64,000 nucleotides of DNA from Hymenobacter polaris (GTDB taxonomy: Bacteria; Bacteroidota; Bacteroidia; Cytophagales; Hymenobacteraceae). The notes below the pieces were generated by a model that saw only the letters and a program-made list of their open reading frames with translations, ran no database searches and was not told the origin of the DNA. Made by a program: the position numbers and the translations under genes. The DNA lies in assembly GCF_012927305.1 (NCBI RefSeq), contig NZ_JABBGH010000003.1, positions 744,001 through 808,000 on the forward strand. The letters run 5' to 3'. How positions within the stretch are numbered: the first letter of the stretch is position 1; each line of letters starts with the position of its first letter. Positions 23,199 through 32,024 of the stretch are shown here, piece after piece.

Positions 23199-24410
23199 CT
23201 ATTTAGCATTCAGCCTGTCTTGCATTAGGTTCACCATGTTTTGCCACGTCAGGTCCCACGAAATAGTTGCCAAGTAGGCATCCGTGCGGCGGCGCCAGTC
23301 GGCATCCTGGCCCTGCTCGAGGGCGCGGGCAATGGCCTGACCGAAGTCTTTAGGGTCGTCGGCAATCTGCACCAAGTTCAGTTCGCCGTAGGGGCGCACC
23401 ACATCGCGAATGCTGGTGCTGACTACTGGGCGCCCGGCGGCCAGGTATTCAGGCGTTTTGGTAGGAGAAATAAATTCGGTGCTCTCGTTGCGGGCAAACA
23501 GCAGCGTAGCTACATCCCAACCCCGCAGGTAGGCGGGTAGTTCCTGGTAGTTTTTGCCGCCCAAGTAGTGGATATTCTTGTTGTGAGGCAGCGTGGCGGG
23601 GTCAATCTTTACCACCGGCCCAATAATGACGAACTGCCACTGCGGATGGTTGGTGGCCAACTGGCCTAGCAGCTCAATATCAAGGCGCTCGTCCACCACG
23701 CCAAAGAAGCCGATGCGCGGGTGCGCAATGCTAGCCTGGTCGGCGGGCTCGGTGAGCTGTGCGTTGCGCGCCTGCCCGAAGTGCGCCTTGTCGATGCTAC
23801 TGGGGAAGGCGTGCGCGTCGGCGTGCTGCTCGCGCTTGGCCTCGTAAATGCGCTGGCCCCCGGTGAACACCAGGTCAGCTTTTTGAAACAACTCTTGCTC
23901 GCGCTCGCGCAACTCGGGCGGCGCAAACTTGAACTGCGCTAGCTCGTCCATGCAGTCGTACACCGTGAGAACGGGTCGAAACAGGCGCGACTTGTTGAGC
24001 GCCATCGGCGTGTAGTACCAGAATACGTAGCTCGTTAAGCCAATGGTCGTAAAGAAATGCTGGAGTACTTCGTACTGCGCTTGGTCGGCGGCGGCATCCT
24101 GGCCGTGCAGGCGGGCGGGCAAGTGCACTACCAGCACCTGCACGCCGTTTTGGCGCTCTTTTACCTCGAGGTGCGGCTCCACGAGGTCGTCGGCGTGATA
24201 AAAGGCGTCTTCTACGTAAAAAACCCGGCTGTGCTGGGCAAAGCGCGTCATTAAATGCTGCGGGCGCTGCCACACAAAATCCCAGTGCAGATGCGCAAAG
24301 CAAACTAAATCAGGCAGAGAATAAGGCAGTTGGCTTGGGGCGGCCTGGTCCGCGGCCGGGGCGGTGGCGGCGGCACGCGCAGGTGCCGCCGCCGTAGTAG
24401 AAAGCGGCAT
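23199..24410 (-). CDS. Glycosyltransferase (GT4-like, family 1 type)
   Basis: A 403-residue GT-B-fold protein. After an Ala-rich N-terminal tail of about 30 residues (TTAAAPARAAATAPAADQAA) comes LVCFAHLHWDFVWQRPQHLM, a motif common in Bacteroidota transferases next to glf. The C-terminal domain has IGFFGVVDERLDIELL, IIGPVVKIDPATL and the donor-binding LLFARNESTEFISPTKTPEYLAAG. The ESTEF...PTKTPEY element replaces the classical EX7E motif (two Glu spaced by about ten). Together with the neighbouring UDP-galactopyranose mutase it may use UDP-galactofuranose, but that is inference. The upstream 146 bp before the GNAT gene show nothing certain. Confidence 0.85.
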   Translation of the reverse strand: MPLSTTAAAPARAAATAPAADQAAPSQLPYSLPDLVCFAHLHWDFVWQRPQHLMTRFAQHSRVFYVEDAFYHADDLVEPHLEVKERQNGVQVLVVHLPARLHGQDAAADQAQYEVLQHFFTTIGLTSYVFWYYTPMALNKSRLFRPVLTVYDCMDELAQFKFAPPELREREQELFQKADLVFTGGQRIYEAKREQHADAHAFPSSIDKAHFGQARNAQLTEPADQASIAHPRIGFFGVVDERLDIELLGQLATNHPQWQFVIIGPVVKIDPATLPHNKNIHYLGGKNYQELPAYLRGWDVATLLFARNESTEFISPTKTPEYLAAGRPVVSTSIRDVVRPYGELNLVQIADDPKDFGQAIARALEQGQDADWRRRTDAYLATISWDLTWQNMVNLMQDRLNAK

Positions 24411-24556
24411 GAAAAAGACAAGAAAAGGCTAACCAAAACCACTGCCACCGGGAAAAATCATCCGGTGCGTAGCGTTGGTGTTTTATACGCAAAACGCCGC
24501 AGAAAGGATACGCCTTAGTATAGTGCCCCCTCGATAGCTAGGCCAGGGACTCTGCT

Positions 24557-25060
24557 TCAGAGAATAAGTTGCATTTCCACTGCGTTTTCCCAACCTAGGG
24601 GGCGCGCAGTGCGCAACCAGTCGCGCCGGATGCCGACTTGAAAAAATCCTATTTCACGAAAAAGCTTGATACTAGCCTCATTACTAGCTGCTACGGTACA
24701 GTATAGCTGGTGCAGCAGCAGCTGCTGGCGGGCATAGGGCAGCAATGCCCGTAGGGCGGCCGCGGCCCGACCCCGTCGGCGCTCTTGAGGCAGCACGGCA
24801 ATGCCCACGCCCGCCCGCTGGTGCCGCGCTGAATAATCGTAGAGGTCGAGCGTGCCCACGGGCTCCTGGGCTTCGTTGCTGATGATGAGGCGCAACTGCC
24901 CAGCGTCGGCTAGGCTGGCGGTGGCGTGGCGCAGGTACTCGCGCAGGGCGTGGCGCGAAACCGGGGCCGGCAGCACGTCAGCATGCGCCCACAGGTCGGG
25001 GTCGTTTTCGAGCTGAAATAAAAACTCCAGGTCGTCGGGTTCGGGAGCGCGCAACACCAC
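24557..25060 (-). CDS. GNAT-family N-acetyltransferase
   Basis: A 167-residue acetyltransferase of the RimJ/RimL-like GNAT type (PEPDDLEFLFQLENDPDLW at the N-terminus). The acetyl-CoA pyrophosphate-binding loop is VLPQERRRGRAAAALRALL near residues 90-108, followed by HQLYCTVAASNEASIKLFREIGF. Acetyl acceptor unknown; a protein N-terminus, an amino acid or an antibiotic are all possible. The frame begins directly after the stop of dapF, in the same reading frame with a 15-nt gap, so a non-ATG start (GTG 25060) and translational coupling with dapF are likely. There is no better ATG upstream. Confidence 0.85.
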   Translation of the reverse strand: MVLRAPEPDDLEFLFQLENDPDLWAHADVLPAPVSRHALREYLRHATASLADAGQLRLIISNEAQEPVGTLDLYDYSARHQRAGVGIAVLPQERRRGRAAAALRALLPYARQQLLLHQLYCTVAASNEASIKLFREIGFFQVGIRRDWLRTARPLGWENAVEMQLIL

Positions 25061-25075
25061 GGCTTGCAGCAGCTT

Positions 25076-25885
25076 TTAGTGGCTGGGGTCGATGGTGCCG
25101 CCAAACACGCGCACGGCCGGCCCGCTCAACCACACGTTGGTAAAGCCGCCGTCAGCTTGCAGCTCAAACGCTACTTCGAGCAGGCCGCCGGGGGTGCTCA
25201 GGCGCACCGGCGAGGTAGCGCCGCGCTGCGAGGCGGCCAGCGCCACGGCCGTGACGCCTGTGCCGCACGAGTAGGTTTCGTCTTCTACGCCGCGCTCGTA
25301 GGTGCGCACCGGCCAGGGGTGGGCGGGGTCGGCGGGCACCTCCACGAAGTTGACGTTGGTGCCGGTGGGGTCGTAGGCCTGGTCGTAGCGGATGTCGTGG
25401 CCGGCGGCAAACACGTTGAACTCGGCCAGCGGCAGCGACTCGTGCGGGTCGAGGAAATGCACGTGGTGGGGCGAGCCGGTGTGCACAAATATGTCGCCGT
25501 CGCCCACTTCGGCCGGCTGGGGCTCGGCCACGTCAATCATGCGCAGGCGCACGGTACCATCGGCTTCTACGCGGGCCTCGTGGGGGCCGTCCACCGCCAG
25601 AAAATAGGCCGTATCCTGAATGATATTCAAGTACTTGGCAAAAGCTACCAGGCAGCGCCCACCGTTGCCGCACATGCTGCTGGGGGCCCCGTCGGCGTTG
25701 AAGTACACCATCTCGAAATCGTAGCCAGCGCGCTCGCGCAGCAGCATCAGCCCGTCGGCCCCAATGCCGAAGCGGCGGTGGCAGAGCGCCGCGATGCGCG
25801 CCTGGTCGGTTTCGTCGAACTGCCGGGCGCGGTCGTCGAAGATGATAAAGTCGTTGCCGGTGCCCTGGTATTTATGGAACGTCAT
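25076..25885 (-). CDS. dapF: Diaminopimelate epimerase
   Basis: A 269-residue PLP-independent epimerase that turns LL- into meso-diaminopimelate for lysine and peptidoglycan. The two catalytic cysteines are Cys72 (SSMCGNGGRC) and Cys207 (DETYSCGTGVTAVA); HKYQGTGNDFIIFD at the N-terminus and RFGIGADGLMLL are further family motifs. Length is normal. The ATG 25885 is 4 nt from a GACCTTTG element, suggesting a leaderless message. It is followed by the GNAT gene with a 15-nt gap, so the two are likely co-transcribed, although no functional link is evident. Confidence 0.96.
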   Translation of the reverse strand: MTFHKYQGTGNDFIIFDDRARQFDETDQARIAALCHRRFGIGADGLMLLRERAGYDFEMVYFNADGAPSSMCGNGGRCLVAFAKYLNIIQDTAYFLAVDGPHEARVEADGTVRLRMIDVAEPQPAEVGDGDIFVHTGSPHHVHFLDPHESLPLAEFNVFAAGHDIRYDQAYDPTGTNVNFVEVPADPAHPWPVRTYERGVEDETYSCGTGVTAVALAASQRGATSPVRLSTPGGLLEVAFELQADGGFTNVWLSGPAVRVFGGTIDPSH

Positions 25886-25889
25886 GGTG

Positions 25890-25897
25890 CAAAGGTC
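25890..25897 (-). promoter_or_regulatory. -7-like element GACCTTTG of dapF
   Basis: Matches TAnnTTTG except for the first T. It is 4 nt from the dapF ATG, the same spacing as at deoC. Confidence 0.45.
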
Positions 25898-26035
25898 GGT
25901 AGTGGCCGCCAGTCAGCCCTAGGGCCCTACCAGCAGGCTAAGGCGGCCCGGCGCGCTTTAGCGGGCGAGCAATGCAGGCCTGGCAACTAGCGGATTAAAA
26001 GTCTGTAGTCTGCGCTTATTAGCCGCGCGGCTGCC

Positions 26036-26482
26036 CTAGGCCGGCGAGTCGAGCACAATCGTTACGGGCCCGTCGTTGAGCAGGCGCACTTGCATATCGG
26101 CTCCGAAGATGCCAGTGGGCACGGGCTGGCCCAGCTCCTGCGCCACCAGCTGCACAAAGCGCTGGTAGAGCGGCTCGGCCACGGCGGGCGGGGCGGCACC
26201 CACGTAGCTGGGGCGGTTGCCTTTGCGCGCATCGGCCAGCAGCGTAAACTGGCTCACTACCAGCACTTGCCCGCCCACGTCGCGCACGCTGCGGTTCATC
26301 TGGCCGTTTTCGTCGCTGAAGATGCGCAGCGCCACCAGCTTGCGCGCCAGCCACCCTAGGGCCGCCTCGTCGTCGGTAGGGGCGCAGCCGGCCAGCACCA
26401 GCAGCCCCGGCCCAATCTGGCCGGTAATGGCGTTACCAACGGTGACGGATGCTTCTTTTACTCGTTGGATGACGAGGCGCAT
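26036..26482 (-). CDS. dtd: D-aminoacyl-tRNA deacylase
   Basis: A 148-residue protein-quality enzyme that frees tRNA from mischarged D-amino acids (and glycine on tRNA-Ala), acting as a homodimer. Both signature motifs are present: SQFTL at residues 77-81 and NDGPVT at 136-141, the latter with the Gly-cisPro pair that rejects L-amino acids. It starts MRLVIQRVKEASV, standard for the family. The TAG stop lies inside CCTAGG. dapF begins 150 bp downstream with its own promoter-like element, so co-transcription is uncertain. Confidence 0.96.
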   Translation of the reverse strand: MRLVIQRVKEASVTVGNAITGQIGPGLLVLAGCAPTDDEAALGWLARKLVALRIFSDENGQMNRSVRDVGGQVLVVSQFTLLADARKGNRPSYVGAAPPAVAEPLYQRFVQLVAQELGQPVPTGIFGADMQVRLLNDGPVTIVLDSPA

Positions 26483-26536
26483 AGTTTATATAAATGTGAA
26501 AATGTAGAGGATGCGAGAAGACATAAAAACAAGGCG

Positions 26537-26618
26537 GTCATGCTGAGCCTGCCGAAGCATCTCTACCGCGTCGTTCGGATGACGTGCGGTAGAGATGCTT
26601 CGGCAGGCTCAGCATGAC
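26537..26618. repeat. 3'-end palindrome, GAAGCATCTCT family (copy 5)
   Basis: Arms GTCATGCTGAGCCTGCCGAA plus GCATCTCTACCGC pair exactly across an 18-nt loop. It lies between the dtd start and the mltG stop, 21 bp beyond the latter on the minus strand. Confidence 0.88.
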
Positions 26619-26639
26619 GTTCTTTATTGTTATGATCCT

Positions 26640-27719
26640 TTACCGCTTGATTTTCAGGCTATCCAGGTGGTGCTGATAGCGACGGGCAAAGGCCTTGTGC
26701 TGGGCAAAGGTTTCGCTGAAATCGGAGAAGCCGCTGCCGTCGGGGCGGGCGCAGAAGAACACATAGGCGTGGTGGGCGGGGCGCAATACAGCGTCGAGGC
26801 TTTGGGGGAAGGGCGTGGTAATGGGGCCGGGCGGTAGGCCTTTGTGGCGGTAGGTGTTGTAGGGCGAGTCCACTTTCTTGTCCACGTTCAGCACACGCTT
26901 GCGGGTGCCTAGGCCGTGCAGGGGCCACAGCAGGGTGGGGTCGGCTTGCAGGGGCTGGCCGCGGCGCAGGCGGTTGAGGTACACGCCCGCGATGAGAGGC
27001 TTATCGGTGGGCTGGGCCGTTTCGCGTTGCACGATGCTGGCCAGCACCGCCACCTGCACCGGGCTCAGGCGCAGCGAATCAGCCTCGGCCCGGCGCCGGG
27101 TGGTCCAGAAGCGGTGGTGCCGGGCGGCCACCGAATCGAGGAACCCTAGGGCCGGTGTGGGCCAAAACAGCCGCAAGGGCCCCGGAATGAACAGCGTGCG
27201 CACCGTGGCCGTATCGAGGTGGTAGCGCCGCTGCAAAAAGGCGTTGTCGCCCAGCAGCTGGTGCAGCGCCAGCGTATCGAGCCAGAGTTGGCGGCCGGCC
27301 TGGCGCGGCAGCTGGAACAGGTAGTGGAACGGCTTGAGGGTGAAGGCGATAGTGTCCTGCTGGCCGCTTTCCAGTAGCTGCATCAGGGCCAGGTTGCTGG
27401 CGCCGGGCGGCAGGGTGTAGCGGCCGGGGTGCACCGGGTGCTGCCGGCTGCCCAGCCCGCGCCAGCGCGCTACCTCGGCAAACGTGCCCGGCCGCGCTAG
27501 GTAGCCCGGCTGGCGCAACGAGTCGAGCACCGCCCTTAGGCCCACCCCCGGCCGAATGTAGAGGTAGGCCGGCCCGTCCACGGCGGGCGGCACGTTGGGG
27601 CGCAGCAGCAGGTGCCAGGCTAGGCCCGCCCCCAGGCCCAGCAGCCCCAGCGTGAGGCCCGCCACCAGCCACCACCAGCGGCGGCGTGGGGCAGGCGTAG
27701 GGAGTGGGCTATCGGGCAT
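26640..27719 (-). CDS. mltG: Endolytic transglycosylase MltG
   Basis: A 359-residue single-pass membrane protein (YceG family) that cuts nascent peptidoglycan strands and sets glycan length. The anchor is RRRWWWLVAGLTLGLLGLG near residue 20, followed by a LysM-like/winged linker and the catalytic domain. The catalytic Glu is in VQRETAQPTDKPLIAGVYLN near residue 255, with RLRRGQPLQADPTLLW and KGLPPGPITTPFPQSLDAVL after it. ATG 27719 is chosen; upstream in-frame codons start with a GTG at 27743. It follows the DUF5686-like gene by 50 bp on the same strand and may share its transcript. Confidence 0.94.
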   Translation of the reverse strand: MPDSPLPTPAPRRRWWWLVAGLTLGLLGLGAGLAWHLLLRPNVPPAVDGPAYLYIRPGVGLRAVLDSLRQPGYLARPGTFAEVARWRGLGSRQHPVHPGRYTLPPGASNLALMQLLESGQQDTIAFTLKPFHYLFQLPRQAGRQLWLDTLALHQLLGDNAFLQRRYHLDTATVRTLFIPGPLRLFWPTPALGFLDSVAARHHRFWTTRRRAEADSLRLSPVQVAVLASIVQRETAQPTDKPLIAGVYLNRLRRGQPLQADPTLLWPLHGLGTRKRVLNVDKKVDSPYNTYRHKGLPPGPITTPFPQSLDAVLRPAHHAYVFFCARPDGSGFSDFSETFAQHKAFARRYQHHLDSLKIKR

Positions 27720-27769
27720 AGGCGGCGAGCAGGCAACGCGCAAAGTTCGCGCAAAGTGCTTTTGCTCCT

Positions 27770-29794
27770 TTACCGCAGCTGGTGCACGAGGCTGAGGCCG
27801 GCCAGCAGGCGGCCCAGCTGCCAGGGCAACGTGCTGGCCGGCTGGCCATTCACACGAACCTGCACCTCGGCGGCGGGCAGGGGTAGCACGGCTTCGTTAT
27901 CGTGCCAAAAGCTGTCTTCCTGCACCAGCAGCCCGGCCTGGGTAGCCAGGGGCACCAGGCAGCCGGCGCTGGCCAGCACCTCCCAGCGGCGGCTAAGCTC
28001 CAGCCCCAGGCCCAGGCTGGGGTGCAGGGCCTCGGTACTGTTCTGCACGGCCAGCGACAGGCGCCGGTAGCCCAGGCGCGTGCCAGCCAGGCGCAGGCCC
28101 TCGTCGGGGTTGTCGTAGGTGCCCAAAGGGTGAGCCAGCGATTGGTTCAGGTAGCCTACGCCCAGGCGCAGCCGCACCGGCCGGCCGCGCGGGTTTAGGT
28201 TGTGCACCCACCCTAGGCCGGCCTCCCAGCCCCCGCCCCGAAGCTGCCCCAGCACCGTCCGAAACTGCGAGTAGACCAGCAGCCCGGCCGGTAAGTACAG
28301 CTGGTAGCCGCTCTCCACGAATGGCGCCACCAGCGGCACGGCTGCCGCGCCGCCCGCCACCGCCCGAAACGCGTAGCCCGCGGGCGCCACCTCGGCTTGC
28401 AGCGCCGCGCCCGCGCCGCTCAGCGCCAGCACGCCCACGCCGTAGCTGTAACCCAGGCGAAGGCGGCGCGGGCGCGGCGCTGGTCGTGGTCGCGCTACCG
28501 CCGTATCGGGGCGCCCTAGGGCTGGTTCCGAAGTAGTAGGGTTGGAAAGCCGCGCAGCGGCCGGCGCCCGCAAGAGGCTGTCGGCCCGGCGCTCGCGGGC
28601 TTGGTCGAGCAGGGCCCGGCGCAGGGGTGCGGCGGGCAGCAGCGTGGTGGTGCTCTGCCAAAAAGCCGAGTCGTAAGGTACCGGGGTGCGCAAGAAAATA
28701 TCGGTGTACTGGCTGCGCTCGGGGTAGGGGGGCGGCGCCACGCGCCCCGTGTCGATGGCCGTGGTGAGGTATTCGGCCAGGTGGTGGCGCACCTGCCCCG
28801 CCAGCGGCCGCCCCAGGGTGTTGTACCACACGCTTTTCAAGTAAAAGCGCCCCACAAACTGCTGGTAATAGGCGCGGTAGGCCCGCTCGCTGGCCTCAAA
28901 CGTCAGCAGGTGCTCGTGCGCAATACCCGCCGGCGTGCGGTGCCACTCGGCCCCTAGGAAAGCGTAGCTAGCCACGTCGATATACAGCCGGCCCGCAAAG
29001 CTGGCCCGCTCGCTGCCCGGCCGCGGCCCAAAGGTGATGACGTACACCGGCCGCCCCTCAAACGTGGTTTGCGAGTTGAAGCCGTACTGATACTCCTTAA
29101 AATGCCGCTCGCTGATAAACTCGGCCCGCTCGCGCACGAAGTCGAAGCGGTGCGGCACCAGGCCGCCGGCCATCCAGTTGATGCGGGCCAGGTCGGCCAC
29201 GGTGGTGGCGCGGCGGCGCAGCTCTACGCGGCGGGCCTGTAGCACCCGCACGTAGCCGCTTTGGTGAGGGTGCTGGTAGCCCGGCTTGTACACTTGCAGC
29301 AGGCCCTCGGCCAGGTAGTCGTAGCGCCCGCTGGCCGTCTCCTCGTCCGACTCGCGGTAGAAGCCCGTGAGTTGGGTGGGTCGCGTGGGAAAATTACGCG
29401 GAATGCGCCGCACCGCCTCCCGGATAATACCCGTGGCCGACGCCGTGACGGTGACGTTGCCCAGGCTGGCGGGGCTGATTTTCAAGTTAATAACCAGCTC
29501 GGGCCCCGGCAACACGGGCAGCACCTGCCGGTAGCGCTGGTAGCCTAGCAAGGCCACTTCTAGCTCGGTGCCCTGGTAGGCGGCCGGCACCCGCAGGGCA
29601 AAGCGCCCGTCGGCGTTGGTGCTGGTGCCCAGGCGGTTGTGGGCAATGCCGACTTGCGCGTTGGGTACCGGCTGGTGGGTGTCGGCGTCGAGCACTTGCC
29701 CACGCAGCACGGCCTCGGCCAGGGTTTGGGCCGCGGCGGGGCCTAGGGGCAGCAAAAGCAGCCAGGCCAGCCAGCGGCGGCAAAGAAGCAGCAT
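27770..29794 (-). CDS. DUF5686-like protein with carboxypeptidase-regulatory-like domain
   Basis: A 674-residue outer-membrane-type protein. After a signal peptide (WLAWLLLLPLGPAAAQ) comes a CarboxypepD_reg-like Ig domain (LRGQVLDADTHQPVPNAQVGI, TNADGRFALRVPA, near residues 27-110), then VTVTASATGIIREAVRRIPRN and a middle region with FYRESDEE and a YLAEGLLQVYKPGY repeat, which fits DUF5686. The rest shows amphipathic strands up to a short C-terminal strand LLAGLSLVHQLR. Such proteins are thought to sit in the outer membrane, perhaps helping assembly or import. An in-frame ATG at 29794 is more convincing than the earlier non-ATG codon at 29809. No partner receptor is adjacent. Confidence 0.75.
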   Translation of the reverse strand: MLLLCRRWLAWLLLLPLGPAAAQTLAEAVLRGQVLDADTHQPVPNAQVGIAHNRLGTSTNADGRFALRVPAAYQGTELEVALLGYQRYRQVLPVLPGPELVINLKISPASLGNVTVTASATGIIREAVRRIPRNFPTRPTQLTGFYRESDEETASGRYDYLAEGLLQVYKPGYQHPHQSGYVRVLQARRVELRRRATTVADLARINWMAGGLVPHRFDFVRERAEFISERHFKEYQYGFNSQTTFEGRPVYVITFGPRPGSERASFAGRLYIDVASYAFLGAEWHRTPAGIAHEHLLTFEASERAYRAYYQQFVGRFYLKSVWYNTLGRPLAGQVRHHLAEYLTTAIDTGRVAPPPYPERSQYTDIFLRTPVPYDSAFWQSTTTLLPAAPLRRALLDQARERRADSLLRAPAAARLSNPTTSEPALGRPDTAVARPRPAPRPRRLRLGYSYGVGVLALSGAGAALQAEVAPAGYAFRAVAGGAAAVPLVAPFVESGYQLYLPAGLLVYSQFRTVLGQLRGGGWEAGLGWVHNLNPRGRPVRLRLGVGYLNQSLAHPLGTYDNPDEGLRLAGTRLGYRRLSLAVQNSTEALHPSLGLGLELSRRWEVLASAGCLVPLATQAGLLVQEDSFWHDNEAVLPLPAAEVQVRVNGQPASTLPWQLGRLLAGLSLVHQLR

Positions 29795-29810
29795 TGCGGT
29801 AACGGTCAAA

Positions 29811-29840
29811 AAAAGGAGCTACCAGCCGGCAGCTCCTTCA
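29811..29840 (-). terminator. Rho-independent terminator after the small signal-peptide gene
   Basis: On the minus strand AAGGAGCT pairs with AGCTCCTT around GCCGGCTGGT and is followed by TTTTTT; 23 bp beyond the stop at 29864, ahead of the DUF5686-like gene. Confidence 0.75.
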
Positions 29841-29863
29841 GCCTAGAGATAATAACTAACCGC

Positions 29864-30268
29864 TCAGTTGCTAGCCAGCACCGGGCTGAGGGCGCGCTGC
29901 ACGTAGCCAGGCAGGGGCTGGTGCCGCGCCAGCAGCTGGAGCACTTGCTGCTCACGCTTGCTGCTAAAGCGCAGGCGGCTGAACAGGCACAGCAGGGAGC
30001 AGTTGGTGCCTAGGCCCGCTACGGCCGTGGGGGGCAACAGCATCTGGCTGGGCTCGGGCGGGGTGCTCATGGCGGTGGCGCCCGGCGCCACGGTGCCGCA
30101 GCCTACCGCCAGCCCCAGGCTGCTGCCCTGCCGCCGCTGCCGAAACAGCCGCTTAACGGCGGCGATACTATCGGGCGAGGCAACCGATTTGGTGGGGGTA
30201 GCCTGCCCGCGCCCGGTGAGAGGCAGCAGGAAGGCAAAAAGCAGCGCGAGCAGCAAACCGTTTAGCAT
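29864..30268 (-). CDS. Hypothetical exported protein
   Basis: A 134-residue protein with a signal peptide (LLLALLFAFLLPLTGRGQ). The mature part has a small region AAVKRLFRQRRQGSSLG, a central Cys-containing stretch VGCGTVAPGATAM and a C-terminal basic segment SKREQQVLQLLARHQPLPGYVQRALSP. No domain is recognised. Genes with the same layout (signal peptide, Arg-rich helix, then Gly/Cys-rich core) may be specific to this group of bacteria. It is transcribed alone and followed by a terminator. Confidence 0.6.
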   Translation of the reverse strand: MLNGLLLALLFAFLLPLTGRGQATPTKSVASPDSIAAVKRLFRQRRQGSSLGLAVGCGTVAPGATAMSTPPEPSQMLLPPTAVAGLGTNCSLLCLFSRLRFSSKREQQVLQLLARHQPLPGYVQRALSPVLASN

Positions 30269-30420
30269 AGCACCAGAGCCTGAGCGTGAGAGGGGTGGGA
30301 AGTTGCACCAAAATACGTGTAAAGTGCATGAACAACCAACTCCAGCAGCTAGCTCGAAAAAAAAGGCTAGGCCATCATACTGAGCTTATTGACTGATGAT
30401 ATACAGCCAATGCGCAGTCC

Positions 30421-30520
30421 GGGCACAGTAGGGGCGGGGCTGGCCCCCGCCCGTCGGTTGCGCCACTCGGCCAATTTCGTGCAACAACGGGCGGGGACGA
30501 GCCCCGCCCCCACCGTGCCC
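30421..30520. repeat. Large GC-rich inverted repeat in the RNase D 3' flank
   Basis: 34-bp arms (GGGCACAGTAGGGGCGGGGC against its complement, 4 mismatches) enclose a 32-nt loop that itself contains GTTGC/GCAAC. It is unrelated in sequence to the GAAGCATCTCT palindromes. It lies in the 345-bp gap between the RNase D stop (30614) and the start of the small exported-protein gene (30268). I see no gene in that gap; a CCCTTTTGGCGAAGGG-type mini-hairpin follows near 30545-30560. Confidence 0.7.
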
Positions 30521-30613
30521 GAGCCCTGAGACTACGCTAGGCTCCCTTCGCCAAAAGGGGGAGAAGATGGGGTCTGCCGCGGAGGGCGACCTGCATCCCG
30601 TCCCCAGACTGGC

Positions 30614-31795
30614 CTAGGCCTCCAAGGGTCCTTCGAGGGGGGCTAGGGCCAAGCCATGGCGCTGGGCCACTTCTTCCAGCAGCTGGCGCTGCCAGGGGCG
30701 CAGGGCTGCCTGGGCGCCCTGCTCCACCACTTCCATAATGAGGCGGTTGCTGAGCACCGTGTTGGCCAGTACGGGGCTTTCGTCGGTAGCCAGGTGGGTT
30801 TTCAGGTTGGTGAGCAGGCTTTCGCGGGCATCGGCGCGGTTGGCGAGCGGGCCGCTCAGGCGCCGTCGGAAGCCGCCCGCCCGGCGCTGGTCGGGCGGCA
30901 GGGGACCGTCGGGGCGCAGCTCGGCGGTGGCTAGGGCCACCAGCTCGTCGGCGTAGGGCGCGCGCTTTAGCTCGGGGTGCAGGCCGCCGGCGCTGCGCAG
31001 GGCGCCGTGGCTGGCAATGGGCTGGCGGGCCAGCTCGGCCAGGCGGTCATTGCTGAGCACCATGTAGCTGGGGCGGTCGAGCTGCCGAGCCACGCGGTCG
31101 CGCAGCCAGTACAGCTCTCGAAACAGCGGCAGCTCCTGTGGGCCCACGCGGTACTTGCCGGCCAGGCGCTGGTAGGGGCGCTGCTCGTCGCGGCCGTAGC
31201 GCACGCTTTCCAGGGCCATGTTTTCTTCCTGGGCCCACTGGGCGCGGCCCTGCTGCTGCAAGCGCGCGGCCAGGCGGTCGGTTAGCTCAAACAAGTACAG
31301 CACGTCGTTGGCGGCGTACTCTTTCTGGGCCTCGGTGAGGGGGCGCTTTAGCCAATTCGACTTCTGCTCGCCCTTGTCTACCTCAAAGCCCAGCTCGCTG
31401 GCAATAAGGCGCCCTAGGGAGATATTATTGTCTTCGAGTGCCAGCAACGTGAACTGCACGCTGGTATCAACGATGCTGCGGCAGTGCACGCCAAATAGCT
31501 CGTCGAGCAGCAGAATATCGGACTTGCAGGAGTGGAATACCTTGGCCACGCTCGGGTCGCGCAGCACGGCGAAGAGCGGTTCCAGGCCGGCAGCCATCTC
31601 GGGCTCCAGCGGCAGCGGGTCAATAAGGTATACCTGCTCGCCGTCGAATATCTGAATCAGGGCCAGGTGCCGGCCGTAGCGGTAGCGGTTGTCGTCAAAC
31701 TCCAGGTCGATGCCGATGCGGGGCAGCGAGGCCAGCTGGCCAGCCAGCTCGGCCACCTGGGCCGGCGTGGTGAGGTAGTGAATAAGGGGCTTCAT
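30614..31795 (-). CDS. rnd: Ribonuclease D (3'-5' exonuclease with HRDC domains)
   Basis: A 393-residue exoribonuclease for tRNA and other stable RNA 3' processing. The DEDD exonuclease motifs are recognisable: IGIDLEFDDNRYRYGRHLAL (ExoI, Asp-x-Glu), KVFHSCKSDILLLDELFG (ExoII) and KEYAANDVLYLFELTDRL (ExoIII, Tyr-x3-Asp). Downstream, LFRELYWLRDRVARQLDRPSY begins the HRDC domain. ATG 31795 is preferred to 31846. Nine bases before it is TACCTTTA, close to the -7 consensus. The TAG stop lies inside a CCTAGG motif. Confidence 0.92.
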   Translation of the reverse strand: MKPLIHYLTTPAQVAELAGQLASLPRIGIDLEFDDNRYRYGRHLALIQIFDGEQVYLIDPLPLEPEMAAGLEPLFAVLRDPSVAKVFHSCKSDILLLDELFGVHCRSIVDTSVQFTLLALEDNNISLGRLIASELGFEVDKGEQKSNWLKRPLTEAQKEYAANDVLYLFELTDRLAARLQQQGRAQWAQEENMALESVRYGRDEQRPYQRLAGKYRVGPQELPLFRELYWLRDRVARQLDRPSYMVLSNDRLAELARQPIASHGALRSAGGLHPELKRAPYADELVALATAELRPDGPLPPDQRRAGGFRRRLSGPLANRADARESLLTNLKTHLATDESPVLANTVLSNRLIMEVVEQGAQAALRPWQRQLLEEVAQRHGLALAPLEGPLEA

Positions 31796-31804
31796 GCGCG
31801 GCGG

Positions 31805-31812
31805 TAAAGGTA
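31805..31812 (-). promoter_or_regulatory. -7-like element TACCTTTA of the RNase D gene
   Basis: Minus-strand TACCTTTA, one base off TAnnTTTG, 9 nt from the ATG; same family as the deoC and dapF elements. Confidence 0.4.
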
Positions 31813-32024
31813 GGGCCGGCGGCGCAGCTCCGGCTAAGAAGTACACTAGCTAACTCTAGGCAGGTATCACACTTAAAAGAGGGTTAAAATTCAACGCAAA
31901 AAGGTTAGATTAAGGCTGTGGAGGCTAAATTGCCTTCTCAAAATAAGGGTATTCTACTAGAATATCTTGCTAATAGCCTTTCCCCACCCTGTTTTTAAAT
32001 CATTCACTCCTTTAAGTTTCGCTT

